DNA from: 2-12-FULL-42-15 sp964196565
GTDB lineage: Bacteria > Pseudomonadota > Gammaproteobacteria > Coxiellales > Coxiellaceae
Reading direction: 5' to 3'
DNA: 21,143 nt
Assembly: GCA_964196565.1 (NCBI GenBank)
Contig: CAXMUH010000113.1
Span: 1-21,143, forward strand
The notes beneath the pieces were generated by a model. That model was given only the letters and a program-made list of their open reading frames with translations. It made no database searches and had not been told where the DNA came from. Position numbers and translations under genes: made by a program. Within the stretch, counting starts at the first letter, position 1; every line of letters begins with the position of its first letter. Below are positions 14,893 through 21,143 of this stretch, piece after piece.

Positions 14893-15988
14893 GTGTTGGA
14901 ATTTAATGAAGTAAAAGAGAAGATCGCCGATCTCACGCAGCGTATTACCGCGCTTAGGGGGTATCTTTGACTATGATCACAACAAACGCCGCCTGCTGGA
15001 AGTCGCGCGCGAGCTAGAGAATCCCGAAATTTGGAATAAGCCAGAAAAGGCGCAAGCTTTAGGCCAGGAGCGTTCGCGGCTTGAGGTGGTTGTTCAGGGA
15101 TTAGACTCGCTCGAGACTCGAGTGAATGACGCGGGTGAGTTGATGGCGATGCTGCAAGACGAGCAAGATCCCGCTCTTTTTGACGACCTTAGCGCTGAGG
15201 TTTTAAAGATTGAAAAAGAAGTCGCTGGCCTTGAGTTTCGGCGGATGTTTTCCGGTGAAATGGACGCCAATGGCGCCTACCTTGACATCCAATCAGGTTC
15301 TGGAGGCACTGAAGCTCAGGATTGGGCTGAGATGCTGCTACGGATGTATCTGCGCTGGGGTGACCAGCACAACTTTAAAACCGAGCTGATTGAGTGCTCG
15401 CCTGGTGATGTGGCTGGAATCAAGAGCGCGACCATACACTTTCAGGGTGATTATGCCTTTGGCTGGTTGCGAACCGAAACGGGTGTGCATCGCCTGGTGC
15501 GCAAATCCCCATTTGATTCAGGTAATCGCCGCCATACCTCATTTGCCTCCGTGTTTGTGTCTCCCGAAGTGGATGAAGACATTGAGGTGGAAATCAATCC
15601 AGCAGATCTTCGTATTGATACCTATCGAGCCAGTGGTGCTGGTGGTCAGCACGTGAATCGGACCGATTCTGCGGTGCGGATTACCCACGAGCCAACCGGC
15701 ATTGTGGTTCAATGCCAAAATGATCGTTCGCAGCATAAAAATAAAGCTCAGGCGATGAAGCAGCTCAAAGCTAAGTTGTATGAACAGGAAATGCTAAAGC
15801 AAAATGCGGAAAAAGCCGATTTAGAGGCCACAAAATCAGATATTAGTTGGGGCTCACAGATTCGCTCGTATGTGCTGGATCAAGCGAGAATTAAAGACTT
15901 GCGCACCGGCGTTGAGAATACCAATACCCAAGCTGTGCTCGATGGTGATATTGATCGCTTTATTGAGGCCATGTTGAAGCAAGCTTAA
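14893..15988 (+). CDS. prfB: Peptide chain release factor 2 with programmed +1 frameshift
   Basis: RF2 reads UGA and UAA stop codons and triggers peptide release. The gene is in two frames. Codons from GTG 14893 encode 25 residues (MLEFNEVKEKIADLTQ...RGYL) up to CTT, followed by in-frame TGA (14968-14970); the ribosome shifts +1 there and continues at GAC (14969). The site reads CTTAGGGGGTATCTTTGAC, with the internal AGGGGG Shine-Dalgarno just ahead of the slippery CTT, as in E. coli. Joined, the protein is 364 residues. Counting from GTG puts the stop-recognition SPF tripeptide at 205-207 and the GGQ motif at 250-252, the same numbers as in E. coli RF2. TTG at 14896 has better spacing from the GGGAG ribosome-binding site and is an alternative start. 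The residue four before GGQ is Ala, as in most RF2 proteins. Low RF2 lets UGA pause and favours the shift, giving autoregulation. Confidence 0.96.
14951..14971 (+). promoter_or_regulatory. Programmed +1 ribosomal frameshift site of prfB
   Basis: An internal Shine-Dalgarno-like AGGGGG at 14956-14961, then TAT, the shift codon CTT (14965-14967) and the stop TGA with a following C (14968-14971). UGAC is a poor termination context. Translation resumes in the +1 frame at GAC. Confidence 0.96.
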
Positions 15989-16006
15989 ATATACCCAAAG
16001 CGCTGG
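15989..16006. repeat. Solo terminus of the MITE-like element
   Basis: ATATACCCAAAGCG at 15989-16002 is identical to the left terminus of copy A (85-98), and TGG follows soon after in both. It begins directly after the prfB stop codon, in the 77-base gap before lysS. No matching inverted partner is seen, so it is a remnant, a solo end, or a shared functional motif. Confidence 0.5.
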
Positions 16007-16065
16007 CCGTGATAAAATCACTTCCGGACCGTAATGAAATAAAATGAAATAATAGGAGAAACCCC

Positions 16066-17583
16066 GTGTCAGACCATCGCATAGCCGAAGAGCAACTTGC
16101 CGAAGTATCGGAGAATGAGCAAATCACCCAGCGCAAGGCGAAATTGGCTGAAATCCGAAAACAGGGACAAGCTTATCCCAATGGGTTTCAACGCGAGGAA
16201 TTGAACGCAGATTTGCATGCGGGTTATTCTGAAGAATCAACAGAAGACCTCGCAGCAAAGGCCGTTAAAGTTAAAATTGCTGGTCGGATTATGACGCGAC
16301 GCATTATGGGTAAAGCCAGCTTTACTCACATTCAAGATATGTCCGGTCGAATTCAAATTTATGTTGCCCGCGATCTGTTACCAGAAGGTGTTTACCAGCA
16401 ATTTAAATCCTGGGATCTTGGTGACATTATCGGTGTTGAGGGTGAAGTTTTTAAAACCAAAACCGGTGAGTTATCCGTTAAAGCGAGTCAGATTTGTCTG
16501 CTGACAAAAGCATTGCGCCCGATGCCTGATAAATTTCACGGTCTTACCGATACGGAAAGCCGTTATCGTCAGCGTTATGTGGATTTAATCGTAAATGAGA
16601 AAAGCGCCCAAGTTTTTAAAATACGTTCTAAATTGATCGCCTATATTCGACGATTTTTTGATGATCGCGGCTATATGGAAGTGGAAACACCAATGATGCA
16701 TGCGATGGCAGGCGGTGCAGCAGCTAAGCCGTTTCATACGCATCATAATACGCTCGATATGGAATTGTTTTTACGCATTGCACCTGAACTCTATTTAAAA
16801 CGATTGGTGGTTGGTGGTTTTGAAAAAGTGTATGAAGTGAATCGCAACTTTCGCAATGAAGGCATCTCGACGCGACACAATCCAGAATTTACCATGATTG
16901 AATTTTATCAAGCCTATGCAACTTACAAAGACATGATGGATTTAACCGAAAGTTTAATGCGTCACTTGGCGGAAAAAGTAATAGGCAGCCTGCAAATTAC
17001 CCATCAAGGCACAACGTTGGATTTAAGCAAGCCTTTTACCCGCATTAGTTTGCGAGATTCTATTTTGCATTTTAATCCAGACATTAAAGCAGAACAAGTG
17101 GATGATCTCGATAAAGCCCGCGCTTTGGCTAAAAGCCTGAGCTTGGAATTACACGACAGTTATGGTTTAGGAAAAATTCAAACCGAGCTGTTTGAAAAAT
17201 TAGTCGAGAAAAAATTAATTCAACCGACGTTTATTACCGAATTCCCGCGTGAAGTGTCACCACTGGCGCGTGCGAACGATGATAATGATTTTCTTACTGA
17301 TCGTTTTGAATTTTTTGCAACCGGACATGAAATTGCCAATGGATTTTCTGAGTTAAACGACCCAGAAGACCAAGCCGATCGTTTTCGCGCGCAAATGCAG
17401 GCAAAAGTTGCAGGTGATGATGAAGCCATGGATTACGATGAAGATTATATTGCCGCGCTGGAATACGGCTTGCCTCCAACAGCAGGCGAGGGCATTGGGA
17501 TTGATCGCTTGGTCATGCTTTTCACCGACAGCGCTTCCATTCGTGATGTGATTTTATTTCCGTTGATGCGGTCGAAAGACTAA
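16066..17583 (+). CDS. lysS: Lysyl-tRNA synthetase, class II
   Basis: Charges tRNA-Lys with lysine using ATP. The 505 residues match the E. coli LysS length. The N-terminal OB-fold anticodon-binding domain covers about 60-150 (VKIAGRIMTRRIMGKASFTHIQD...). The class II catalytic core follows: motif 1 around FFDDRGYMEVETPMM, motif 2 VNRNFRNEGISTRHNPEFTM, and motif 3 GEGIGIDRLVMLF near the C-terminus. The start is GTG with AGGAGA eight bases upstream. It lies 77 bases downstream of prfB, the same order as in E. coli and many gammaproteobacteria, and is probably cotranscribed with it. A partial repeat terminus occupies part of the gap. Confidence 0.97.
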   Translation: MSDHRIAEEQLAEVSENEQITQRKAKLAEIRKQGQAYPNGFQREELNADLHAGYSEESTEDLAAKAVKVKIAGRIMTRRIMGKASFTHIQDMSGRIQIYVARDLLPEGVYQQFKSWDLGDIIGVEGEVFKTKTGELSVKASQICLLTKALRPMPDKFHGLTDTESRYRQRYVDLIVNEKSAQVFKIRSKLIAYIRRFFDDRGYMEVETPMMHAMAGGAAAKPFHTHHNTLDMELFLRIAPELYLKRLVVGGFEKVYEVNRNFRNEGISTRHNPEFTMIEFYQAYATYKDMMDLTESLMRHLAEKVIGSLQITHQGTTLDLSKPFTRISLRDSILHFNPDIKAEQVDDLDKARALAKSLSLELHDSYGLGKIQTELFEKLVEKKLIQPTFITEFPREVSPLARANDDNDFLTDRFEFFATGHEIANGFSELNDPEDQADRFRAQMQAKVAGDDEAMDYDEDYIAALEYGLPPTAGEGIGIDRLVMLFTDSASIRDVILFPLMRSKD

Positions 17584-17595
17584 GTCGCAGAATGT

Positions 17596-17612
17596 ACCAG
17601 AGCCGGTCTGGT
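17596..17612 (+). other. Small hairpin after lysS
   Basis: ACCAGA (17596-17601) and TCTGGT (17607-17612) flank a five-base loop 13 bases after the lysS stop. No T-run follows, so it is more likely an attenuating or stabilising structure than a full terminator. Confidence 0.3.
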
Positions 17613-17631
17613 TTATGCATGAGGGAAAACC

Positions 17632-18513
17632 ATGAAAAAAATAACTTTTATTGGCTTAGGCAAAATGGGAACAGCAATAGCAACGCGTATGCTGGAATCA
17701 GGTTTAGCATTAACTGTTTACAACCGCACGAAAAGCAAAGCGCAACCACTTGCAGAAAAAGGCGCTGTGGTTGCTGACTCGATTAAAGAAGCTGTAGCTG
17801 ACGCGGATATTATATTTTCGAGTTTACTTGATGATTTTGCCGTAATTGAAACCACAACGGGAAGTTCTGGCATTCTTGAACACATGAAAACATCCGCAAT
17901 TCATATTGGATTGTCAACAATATTGCCGAGTACTGCAGAGCAAATATATAAAGCACATCAAAAACATGGAAGTCATTATATTTCTGGCGCTGTTTTAGGT
18001 GTTCCCAAAGTTGCAACTGCTGGCGAGTTAACGACATTTTGTGCGGGTGATGCAGGAGCCATTGCGTCGTGCGAAGAAATTATGCAAACCTTTTCAAAAA
18101 CCGTTATTAACTTAGGCGATCAAGCAAAATTTTCGCTTATTATGAAAATCAGTATGAATTACGCTTTAATTACCAGTTTAGAACTTATTTCGGAATTATA
18201 TTCATTTGCTGAAATGAGCGGCCTGGATCTTGAAATCGTACAACAAGGACTGCACCAAATCTATGCGCATCCTGCTTTTAAACTTTATGTCGACAAAATC
18301 AAAGATCGTGATTTTGATGACGTCAATTTTAATATGAAAGGTGGGCTTAAAGACGTTTCTGTTTTTCAAAAAGCATTCACCGATGTGGGTGTTACGCCTA
18401 AATTGGCTAATTTGGTTAAAGATCGATTTACCTCAGCTTTAGCAGATGGTATGGAAAATAAAGATTGGAGTGCGATATACGAAGTCATTCGAAAAGAGTC
18501 AGGGTTGGATTAA
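17632..18513 (+). CDS. Beta-hydroxyacid dehydrogenase, 3-hydroxyisobutyrate dehydrogenase/GLYR family
   Basis: NAD(P)-dependent oxidoreductase acting on a short beta-hydroxyacid or reducing a semialdehyde. The 293 residues fit the family. The Rossmann motif FIGLGKMGTAIA (6-17) opens the protein, VYNRTKSK (29-36) follows the second strand, HIGLSTILPSTA (91-102) is the Ser-Thr substrate loop, and the helical domain has catalytic Lys172 and Asn176 in MKISMNY, plus KGGLKDV. The Arg-Thr-Lys-Ser-Lys after the second strand hints at NADPH use. The substrate is undecided among 3-hydroxyisobutyrate, tartronate semialdehyde and glyoxylate/succinic semialdehyde. GAGGGA precedes the ATG. The 48-base gap after lysS suggests possible readthrough. 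It converges on glucokinase, with a hairpin repeat between. Confidence 0.88.
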   Translation: MKKITFIGLGKMGTAIATRMLESGLALTVYNRTKSKAQPLAEKGAVVADSIKEAVADADIIFSSLLDDFAVIETTTGSSGILEHMKTSAIHIGLSTILPSTAEQIYKAHQKHGSHYISGAVLGVPKVATAGELTTFCAGDAGAIASCEEIMQTFSKTVINLGDQAKFSLIMKISMNYALITSLELISELYSFAEMSGLDLEIVQQGLHQIYAHPAFKLYVDKIKDRDFDDVNFNMKGGLKDVSVFQKAFTDVGVTPKLANLVKDRFTSALADGMENKDWSAIYEVIRKESGLD

Positions 18514-18537
18514 TGTATGGCTGTCGAATGAGAAATA

Positions 18538-18620
18538 GTAGCCCGGACAAAAATTTATTTTTGGCCGGGAATAAGGCTTGAATCCAGTTTGGCTGGATGC
18601 TTCCCGGCCGTCCGGGCTAC
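18538..18620. repeat. REP-like hairpin repeat, complete copy between convergent genes
   Basis: An 83-base element with three nested inverted arms: perfect 10-base ends GTAGCCCGGA (18538-18547) and TCCGGGCTAC (18611-18620); perfect 8-base GGCCGGGA (18563-18570) and TCCCGGCC (18602-18609); and the central hairpin TCCAG/CTGGA. A second, nearly identical partial copy is at 1-60 in the opposite orientation. It fills most of the gap between the stops of the dehydrogenase and glucokinase, where it could end transcripts from both sides. Confidence 0.88.
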
Positions 18621-18628
18621 GGTTTAAT

Positions 18629-19642
18629 CTATACACTTAAAGCCTGAACTTGAGGTAACGCATTCAGATAATACCCTGCACCCAATAAATTCGCATTTTT
18701 ATTAACAATATATTGAATGGGAATGTCATCCAATAAAGACGATAAGCGACCCTTGGCGCGAAAGGTATTTAAAAAATTAGCTTCCTCTAAATACGGCAAG
18801 ATATGTCGCGCAATGCCTCCGGTAATATAAATCCCACCATAGGGCAAAGTCATTAACGCCACGTTGCCGATAAAGGCAGCATAGATTTCACAAAAAAGTC
18901 GAATGCTTGCAATGGCCGCAGGATCTTGTTTTTCATTCGCCAGTTGAATCACCTTGCGTCCAGTGATGTCATTGCAAGTGTGGTCATCCGAGTTAAAATT
19001 AATGTGAGCATGCTGCGAATCCGGGTCGGTGCAAATAAATTCAAACAGATGCTCGAGGCCATGACCAGATAATATATGTTCGACGGAAACATGTTGGTAT
19101 TTTTGTTGTAAAAATTTAAGCAGGCGCTCTTGGCGCGCATTAATTGGGGAGAAATCACAATGTCCGCCTTCGGATGGGAAAACTTGAATACCAGGATTGC
19201 TTTGTTTAATCAGCGCAACACCTAATCCAGTGCCTGCACCTAAAATTGCTTTCATGCAGTTATTATCCAGTTTGCCTTTTTGCAAGTTCAGCACACAATC
19301 GTTTTTTAATAAAGGGATACTAAAACCAAGCGAATGAAAATCATTGATGATTTCAATGCGCTCAAAAGGGAGCTCATCGCTTAGGGCTCTCGCATCTAAA
19401 TGCCAGTTGATATTGGTGAGTTGTGCCTGGCCATTTTTAACGGGACCGGCAACAGCGATGCAACATTGATGAGTGTGTTGAATCTCGGTTTGATGGAGGT
19501 TGATATAATTTTTAATAACATCAGTAAATGAATTAAATTGATTATTAATAAAAGTATCTTGGCAGCTCATGTGATGATCTTGATCCATCAGTGCAAAGCG
19601 AGAATAAGTTCCACCCAAATCGATAACCAGTGATTGTGACAT
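18629..19642 (-). CDS. glk: Glucokinase (Glk type)
   Basis: Phosphorylates glucose to glucose-6-phosphate with ATP in the cytosol. The 337-residue protein has the proteobacterial Glk layout rather than the ROK type. Seen are the phosphate-binding LVIDLGGTYSRFAL (5-18), VAGPVKNGQAQLTNINWHLD (64-83), catalytic Asp101 in EIINDFHSLGF, the second phosphate loop ILGAGTGLGVALI (133-145), SEGGHCDFSP (157-166), SGHGLEHLFEF, and the adenosine-site YGGIYITGGIARHILP followed by FLNTFRAKGRLSSLLDDIPI. No ROK zinc-binding cysteine cluster is present. AAGGAA precedes the ATG. It is transcribed toward the palindromic repeat at 18538-18620 and is divergent from the SPFH gene; the two share a 186-base upstream region. 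Confidence 0.95.
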   Translation of the reverse strand: MSQSLVIDLGGTYSRFALMDQDHHMSCQDTFINNQFNSFTDVIKNYINLHQTEIQHTHQCCIAVAGPVKNGQAQLTNINWHLDARALSDELPFERIEIINDFHSLGFSIPLLKNDCVLNLQKGKLDNNCMKAILGAGTGLGVALIKQSNPGIQVFPSEGGHCDFSPINARQERLLKFLQQKYQHVSVEHILSGHGLEHLFEFICTDPDSQHAHINFNSDDHTCNDITGRKVIQLANEKQDPAAIASIRLFCEIYAAFIGNVALMTLPYGGIYITGGIARHILPYLEEANFLNTFRAKGRLSSLLDDIPIQYIVNKNANLLGAGYYLNALPQVQALSV

Positions 19643-19752
19643 ACGCGTTCCTTGTTGTGTAAGTGCGCTCCATTACAAGCAGATAAACTGTGAGCATTAT
19701 AGCTGTAAAGTGTAAGTTTGTTAAGGTAGACATGACCCCATGACCACCGTAC

Positions 19753-19781
19753 TTGCATCTGCCCATCGCTGGGCGTACAAT
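19753..19781 (+). promoter_or_regulatory. Promoter of the SPFH gene with a dyad in the spacer
   Basis: TTGCAT (19753-19758), a 17-base spacer and TACAAT (19776-19781) form a good sigma70 promoter 47 bases before the ATG. The spacer contains the perfect dyad GCCCA-TCGC-TGGGC (19761-19774), placed where a bound repressor would block RNA polymerase. Confidence 0.55.
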
Positions 19782-19828
19782 CGGCAGATTCTAAAAGCAC
19801 TTAATTATTACTACAAGAGGTTAAGAAC

Positions 19829-20800
19829 ATGGTATTAAGTACCCCCGTTATTATTTTAGCTGTTATTGTATTTATTTTGATCATTGTCGCCATGTCGTCG
19901 TTTTTTACAGTTGAACAACAAACTGCAGCGTCTATTGAACGCTTTGGTAAATTTGTTCGTATGGCCACAGCTGGTTTAAACTTTAAAATCCCTTTTGTCG
20001 AAAAAGTCGGTGGTCGTTTAAATATGCGGGTTCAGCAACTGGATGTTCCGGTAGAGACTAAAACAGAAGACAACGTATTTGTGCGAATTTCAGTTTCAGT
20101 TCAATATCACGTATTAGAAGATAAAATATATGAAGCTTTTTATAAGCTCGAAAATCCACGCCAACAAATGACAGCGTTTATTTTTGATGTGGTTAGAGCA
20201 CGCGTTCCTAAGATGAAACTCGATGACGTGTTTGAGAAAAAGGACGAAGTGGCTGATGCGGTAAAAACAGAATTATCTGAAATTATTACAAACTTAGGTT
20301 ACGGGATTGTAAAAACATTGGTAACAGATGTTGATCCGGATTCAAAAGTTAAAGCTGCGATGAACGAAATCAACGAAGCGACACGTTTGCGTGTTGCCGC
20401 CAATGAACGTGGTGAAGCGGAAAAGATTCTTAAAGTAAAACAAGCTGAAGCAGAAGCTGAAAGTGCGGCGTTACAAGGTAAAGGTATGGCAAATCAACGA
20501 CGCGCCATTATCGATGGGTTAAAAGAATCTGTTGCCGATTTTCAAACCGCGATTGCAAACACCGATGCCCGTGAGATTATGAATTTAGTTTTAATGACTC
20601 AATATTTTGATACATTAAAATCACTTGGGGAAACCAGTAGAACCAATACCATTATGATTCCTCACACACCGGGCGCCATGGCAGATATGGCTTCTCAGTT
20701 GCGTGATTCATTGATTGTAGCCAATCAAGTTAAGACGGATTCGAGTGGTCAAGTTGGTGCTAAGAAAGTTAGCGCGAAGGAAGAGCAGCTCGTTTCTTAG
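19829..20800 (+). CDS. SPFH/stomatin-domain membrane-anchored protein, HIR-like
   Basis: A 323-residue protein with one N-terminal membrane anchor (about 7-25) followed by an SPFH domain and a coiled-coil region. SPFH proteins oligomerise into membrane rings that scaffold proteases or lipid domains. The sequence is closer in motif order to plant hypersensitive-induced-reaction (HIR) proteins than to HflK/HflC or QmcA as I recall them: SIERFGKF, RVQQLDVPVETKTEDNVFV, VQYHV, AFYKLENPRQQMTAFIFDVVRARVPKMKLDDVFEKKDEVA, ATRLRVAANERGEAEKI, QYFDTLKSLG and MIPHTPG. The alanine- and glutamate-rich helix (about 195-225) is the coiled coil. AAGAGG precedes the ATG. No NfeD-like partner gene is adjacent, unlike many bacterial SPFH operons. 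Confidence 0.87.
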   Translation: MVLSTPVIILAVIVFILIIVAMSSFFTVEQQTAASIERFGKFVRMATAGLNFKIPFVEKVGGRLNMRVQQLDVPVETKTEDNVFVRISVSVQYHVLEDKIYEAFYKLENPRQQMTAFIFDVVRARVPKMKLDDVFEKKDEVADAVKTELSEIITNLGYGIVKTLVTDVDPDSKVKAAMNEINEATRLRVAANERGEAEKILKVKQAEAEAESAALQGKGMANQRRAIIDGLKESVADFQTAIANTDAREIMNLVLMTQYFDTLKSLGETSRTNTIMIPHTPGAMADMASQLRDSLIVANQVKTDSSGQVGAKKVSAKEEQLVS

Positions 20801-20810
20801 GATGTTTCTC

Positions 20811-20981
20811 CGTCTTTGCGACCGCGAGCTTGCGAGGCGGGAAGCAATCTCTATGCCCGTCTTTGCGAACGCGTAAGCGTGAAGCAATCCAGCGTTAATA
20901 TTTCTAGATTGCTTCGTCCCTACGGTCCTCGCAAAGACGGGACTGTGGATTGCCACGTCCCTACGGCCCATATATGACGGG
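20811..20981. repeat. Nested palindromic repeat cluster
   Basis: Four related arms: left arms at 20811-20850 and 20857-20892 (both CGTCTTTGCGA...GAAGCAATC) and right arms at 20907-20941 and 20948-20981 (both GATTGC...CGTCCCTACGG...GACGGG). The inner pair is near perfect: CCCGTCTTTGCGA (20856-20868) with TCGCAAAGACGGG (20929-20941), and GAAGCAATC with GATTGCTTC. The outermost right arm is degenerate. The arrangement looks like one element inserted within another of the same family. It starts 10 bases past the SPFH stop and overlaps the end of the leftward gene at 20961. Confidence 0.82.
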
Positions 20982-21143
20982 TGGGATGACACTCTCTACA
21001 CCCCGCCCCTTAATAAACACCTCACCTTCTTTTAAAGCGCGGTCTTCGATAACACCCAATGCCAGAATATGTGTTCCGCTTTTTATCGCATTGATCACCG
21101 TTCCCACCGGTTTATCATCGGTATTGTAAATGGGTTCGCCTGT
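20961..21143 (-). CDS. Partial CDS, C-terminal 60 residues, possibly YgfZ/GcvT-fold protein
   Basis: An open frame entering from the right edge encodes 60 residues and stops at TAG (20961-20963). It reads TGEPIYNTDDKPVGTVINAI, then SGTHILALGVIEDRALKEG, then EVFIKGRGVESVIPPVIYGP. The G-x-P-(I/V)-...-G-(T/x)-V-(I/V)-x-A and LALGVI patterns with a short terminal beta segment resemble the C-terminal barrel of YgfZ/CAF17-type folate-binding proteins, which act in iron-sulfur cluster maintenance. The diagnostic Cys-containing motif would lie outside the window, so the family call is tentative. The last residues (about PPVIYGP) and the stop lie within the palindromic repeat, suggesting the repeat altered the 3' end. 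Confidence 0.5.
   Translation of the reverse strand, partial: TGEPIYNTDDKPVGTVINAIKSGTHILALGVIEDRALKEGEVFIKGRGVESVIPPVIYGP

Noticed and set aside
15086..15988. prfB taken as an independent 300-residue gene starting at GTG 15086.
   Set aside because: Upstream sequence in the same frame continues the RF2 N-terminal domain back to the frameshift site, so this is the downstream part of the longer gene.
14893..16600. Higher GC in prfB and the start of lysS as a sign of horizontal transfer.
   Set aside because: Both are core translation genes in a conserved order, and the difference judged by eye is modest; strong codon selection in highly expressed genes is a simpler explanation.
20708..20992. 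A leftward 94-residue open frame at the end of the SPFH gene.
   Set aside because: It is antisense to the SPFH coding sequence and otherwise consists of palindromic repeat DNA; the plausible leftward gene there uses another frame and stops at 20961.
1..21143. A CRISPR array, phage or complete insertion sequence.
   Set aside because: The repeats found are inverted palindromes with no regular spacers, and no transposase, integrase or structural phage gene is present.

Overview
The window looks like chromosome of an AT-leaning gammaproteobacterium. The evidence is the prfB-lysS gene pair with the classical RF2 programmed frameshift, a proteobacterial-type glucokinase, an E. coli PuuC-like aldehyde dehydrogenase, a DUF1289 protein and a possible YgfZ-like tail. 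Two large orphan proteins, abundant palindromic intergenic repeats and a plant-HIR-like SPFH protein fit a Legionellales-type (host-associated) lineage, but that placement is inference. I found no rRNA, tRNA, transposase, phage gene or CRISPR array.

Layout. 1-350 holds repeat DNA: the truncated end of a REP-like hairpin (1-60) and a long inverted-repeat element (85-339). It is followed by a leftward DUF366-like gene (351-920). 1099-6958 is a tight rightward five-gene cluster: NAD-type malic enzyme, catabolic-type acetolactate synthase, DoxX-like membrane protein, carboxymuconolactone decarboxylase-like protein and aldehyde dehydrogenase. The first two enzymes connect directly (malate to pyruvate to acetolactate); no acetolactate decarboxylase is present here. 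6959-7423 is gene-free and holds a second copy of the inverted-repeat element (6996-7228) plus an unrelated long hairpin (7271-7350).

7424-10490 carries a small acidic/basic protein (leftward), a six-cysteine secreted protein (rightward), an orphan four-helix membrane protein with a coiled-coil tail (leftward) and a Bax-inhibitor-1 family protein (leftward). 10630-12657 is a large orphan soluble protein (leftward). 12800-13003 is a DUF1289 protein (rightward) whose 3' end overlaps a leftward PP2C phosphatase; a protein kinase lies immediately upstream of the phosphatase, so kinase and phosphatase form a two-gene unit.

14547-14892 is a divergent intergenic region. 14893-15988 is prfB, reconstructed across its +1 frameshift, followed by lysS and a beta-hydroxyacid dehydrogenase (rightward). 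The dehydrogenase converges on glucokinase, and an 83-bp hairpin repeat lies between them. A divergent SPFH/HIR-like gene follows, then nested palindromes at 20811-20981. These run into the 3' end of a leftward gene cut by the window edge, which resembles the C-terminus of a YgfZ/GcvT-fold protein.

The most unusual content is the intergenic repeat structure: three separate palindromic families, nearly all sitting just past stop codons, one of which appears to supply the stop codon of a neighbouring gene.
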